NCBI GenBank assembly: GCA_017477205.1
Contig: JAFUXE010000004.1
Span: forward strand, 1 to 23,435
DNA from: Alloprevotella sp.
GTDB taxonomy: Bacteria > Bacteroidota > Bacteroidia > Bacteroidales > Bacteroidaceae
DNA length: 23,435 nt
Reading direction: 5' to 3'
Shown here one piece after another: positions 22,944 to 23,435 of the stretch. The translations under genes and the position numbers were made by a program. Every line of letters begins with the position of its first letter. Position 1 is the stretch's first letter. The notes beneath the pieces are model-generated. The model did no database searches, was not told the DNA's origin, and worked only from the letters and a program-made list of their open reading frames with translations.

Positions 22944-23111
22944 CGCTAACGCCGCGAAGAGCGGTGTTGGCGTGAGAAACGAGATCTATGAAATGATTCC
23001 ATAACAGCAGCAAGAAGCAAAGGGAAGGCTTGCCATGCTGGCGACAGCAGGGCGGGACCTGACCGGAACGCCACCCGTCCTTTCTGTACGGAAGGGATGT
23101 TCAGGTTGGCG
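22944..23111 (+). other. Structured leader of the rRNA precursor
   Basis: CGCTAACGCCGC (22944-22955) pairs over 12 bp with GCGGTGTTGGCG (22961-22972), two of them G-U, right after the transcript start. Further on CGCCACC (23069-23075) pairs with GGTTGGCG (23104-23111), enclosing CCTTTC (23079-23084) with GGAAGG (23090-23095). Such stems are expected for antitermination or processing of pre-rRNA. Confidence 0.6.
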
Positions 23112-23180
23112 GCGCAACTTCTTCAGGCAATAGATTCGAGCGGCCTGGGCAGTATCAGACAAGAAAAAGAAAGAAAATAT

Positions 23181-23435
<255 letters not shown>

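Noticed and set aside
22484..22949. Rightward ORFs of 141-143 aa between CotH and the rRNA promoter
   Set aside because: They overlap the CotH gene and its promoter in antisense and run into the rRNA promoter; composition is that of non-coding DNA.

Overview
The window comes from the main chromosome of a Bacteroidales bacterium, most likely a Prevotellaceae-type member. Evidence: the last 255 bases are the start of a 16S rRNA gene of Bacteroidales type; nearly all promoters fit the Bacteroidota pattern (a TAnnTTTG -7 box, several with TTTG 19-20 bp upstream); there are almost no Shine-Dalgarno sites; and the genes include a BspA-like leucine-rich repeat protein, short DLQGRR-type C-terminal tails, a CotH kinase with a T9SS-like tail and acidic lipoprotein export signals. 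Base composition is fairly GC-rich in housekeeping genes and visibly lower around the leucine-rich repeat gene. Exact species cannot be read from the window.

Layout. 1-143: the start of a leftward lipoprotein gene cut by the window edge. 144-658: a long regulatory gap. 659-3881: two rightward secreted proteins, a serpin and a leucine-rich repeat protein. They share an almost identical tail-coding segment, and each tail is preceded by a 7-bp tandem repeat read as a linker. Between them lies an orphan C-terminal fragment. 3882-4583: convergent/divergent node with rpsO leftward and argS rightward. 6392-6676: two perfect 93-bp structured repeats and a heptamer array. 6677-11292: a probable operon of RNase H, MsbA-like ABC exporter, extended SDR (epimerase family) and PAP2 membrane phosphatase, suggestive of envelope lipid work. 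11379-14221: leftward pair of TonB-dependent receptor and DUF362 protein.

14222-14613 is a divergent regulatory region with four palindromes at exactly 22-bp spacing, enclosed by 10-bp inverted arms. To its right, 14614-19501 holds three consecutive coiled-coil lipoproteins of similar size (394, 373 and 394 aa) followed by an OmpA-type barrel with a peptidoglycan-binding domain. I know no described system with this composition, and it is the best candidate for something new here: surface or periplasm-spanning helical stalks with a wall-anchored barrel partner.

19648-22596 carries a leftward AraC-family regulator and a CotH-family protein. 22684-23435 holds the rRNA promoter, the structured leader and the first part of 16S rRNA, so a complete rRNA operon probably continues to the right.
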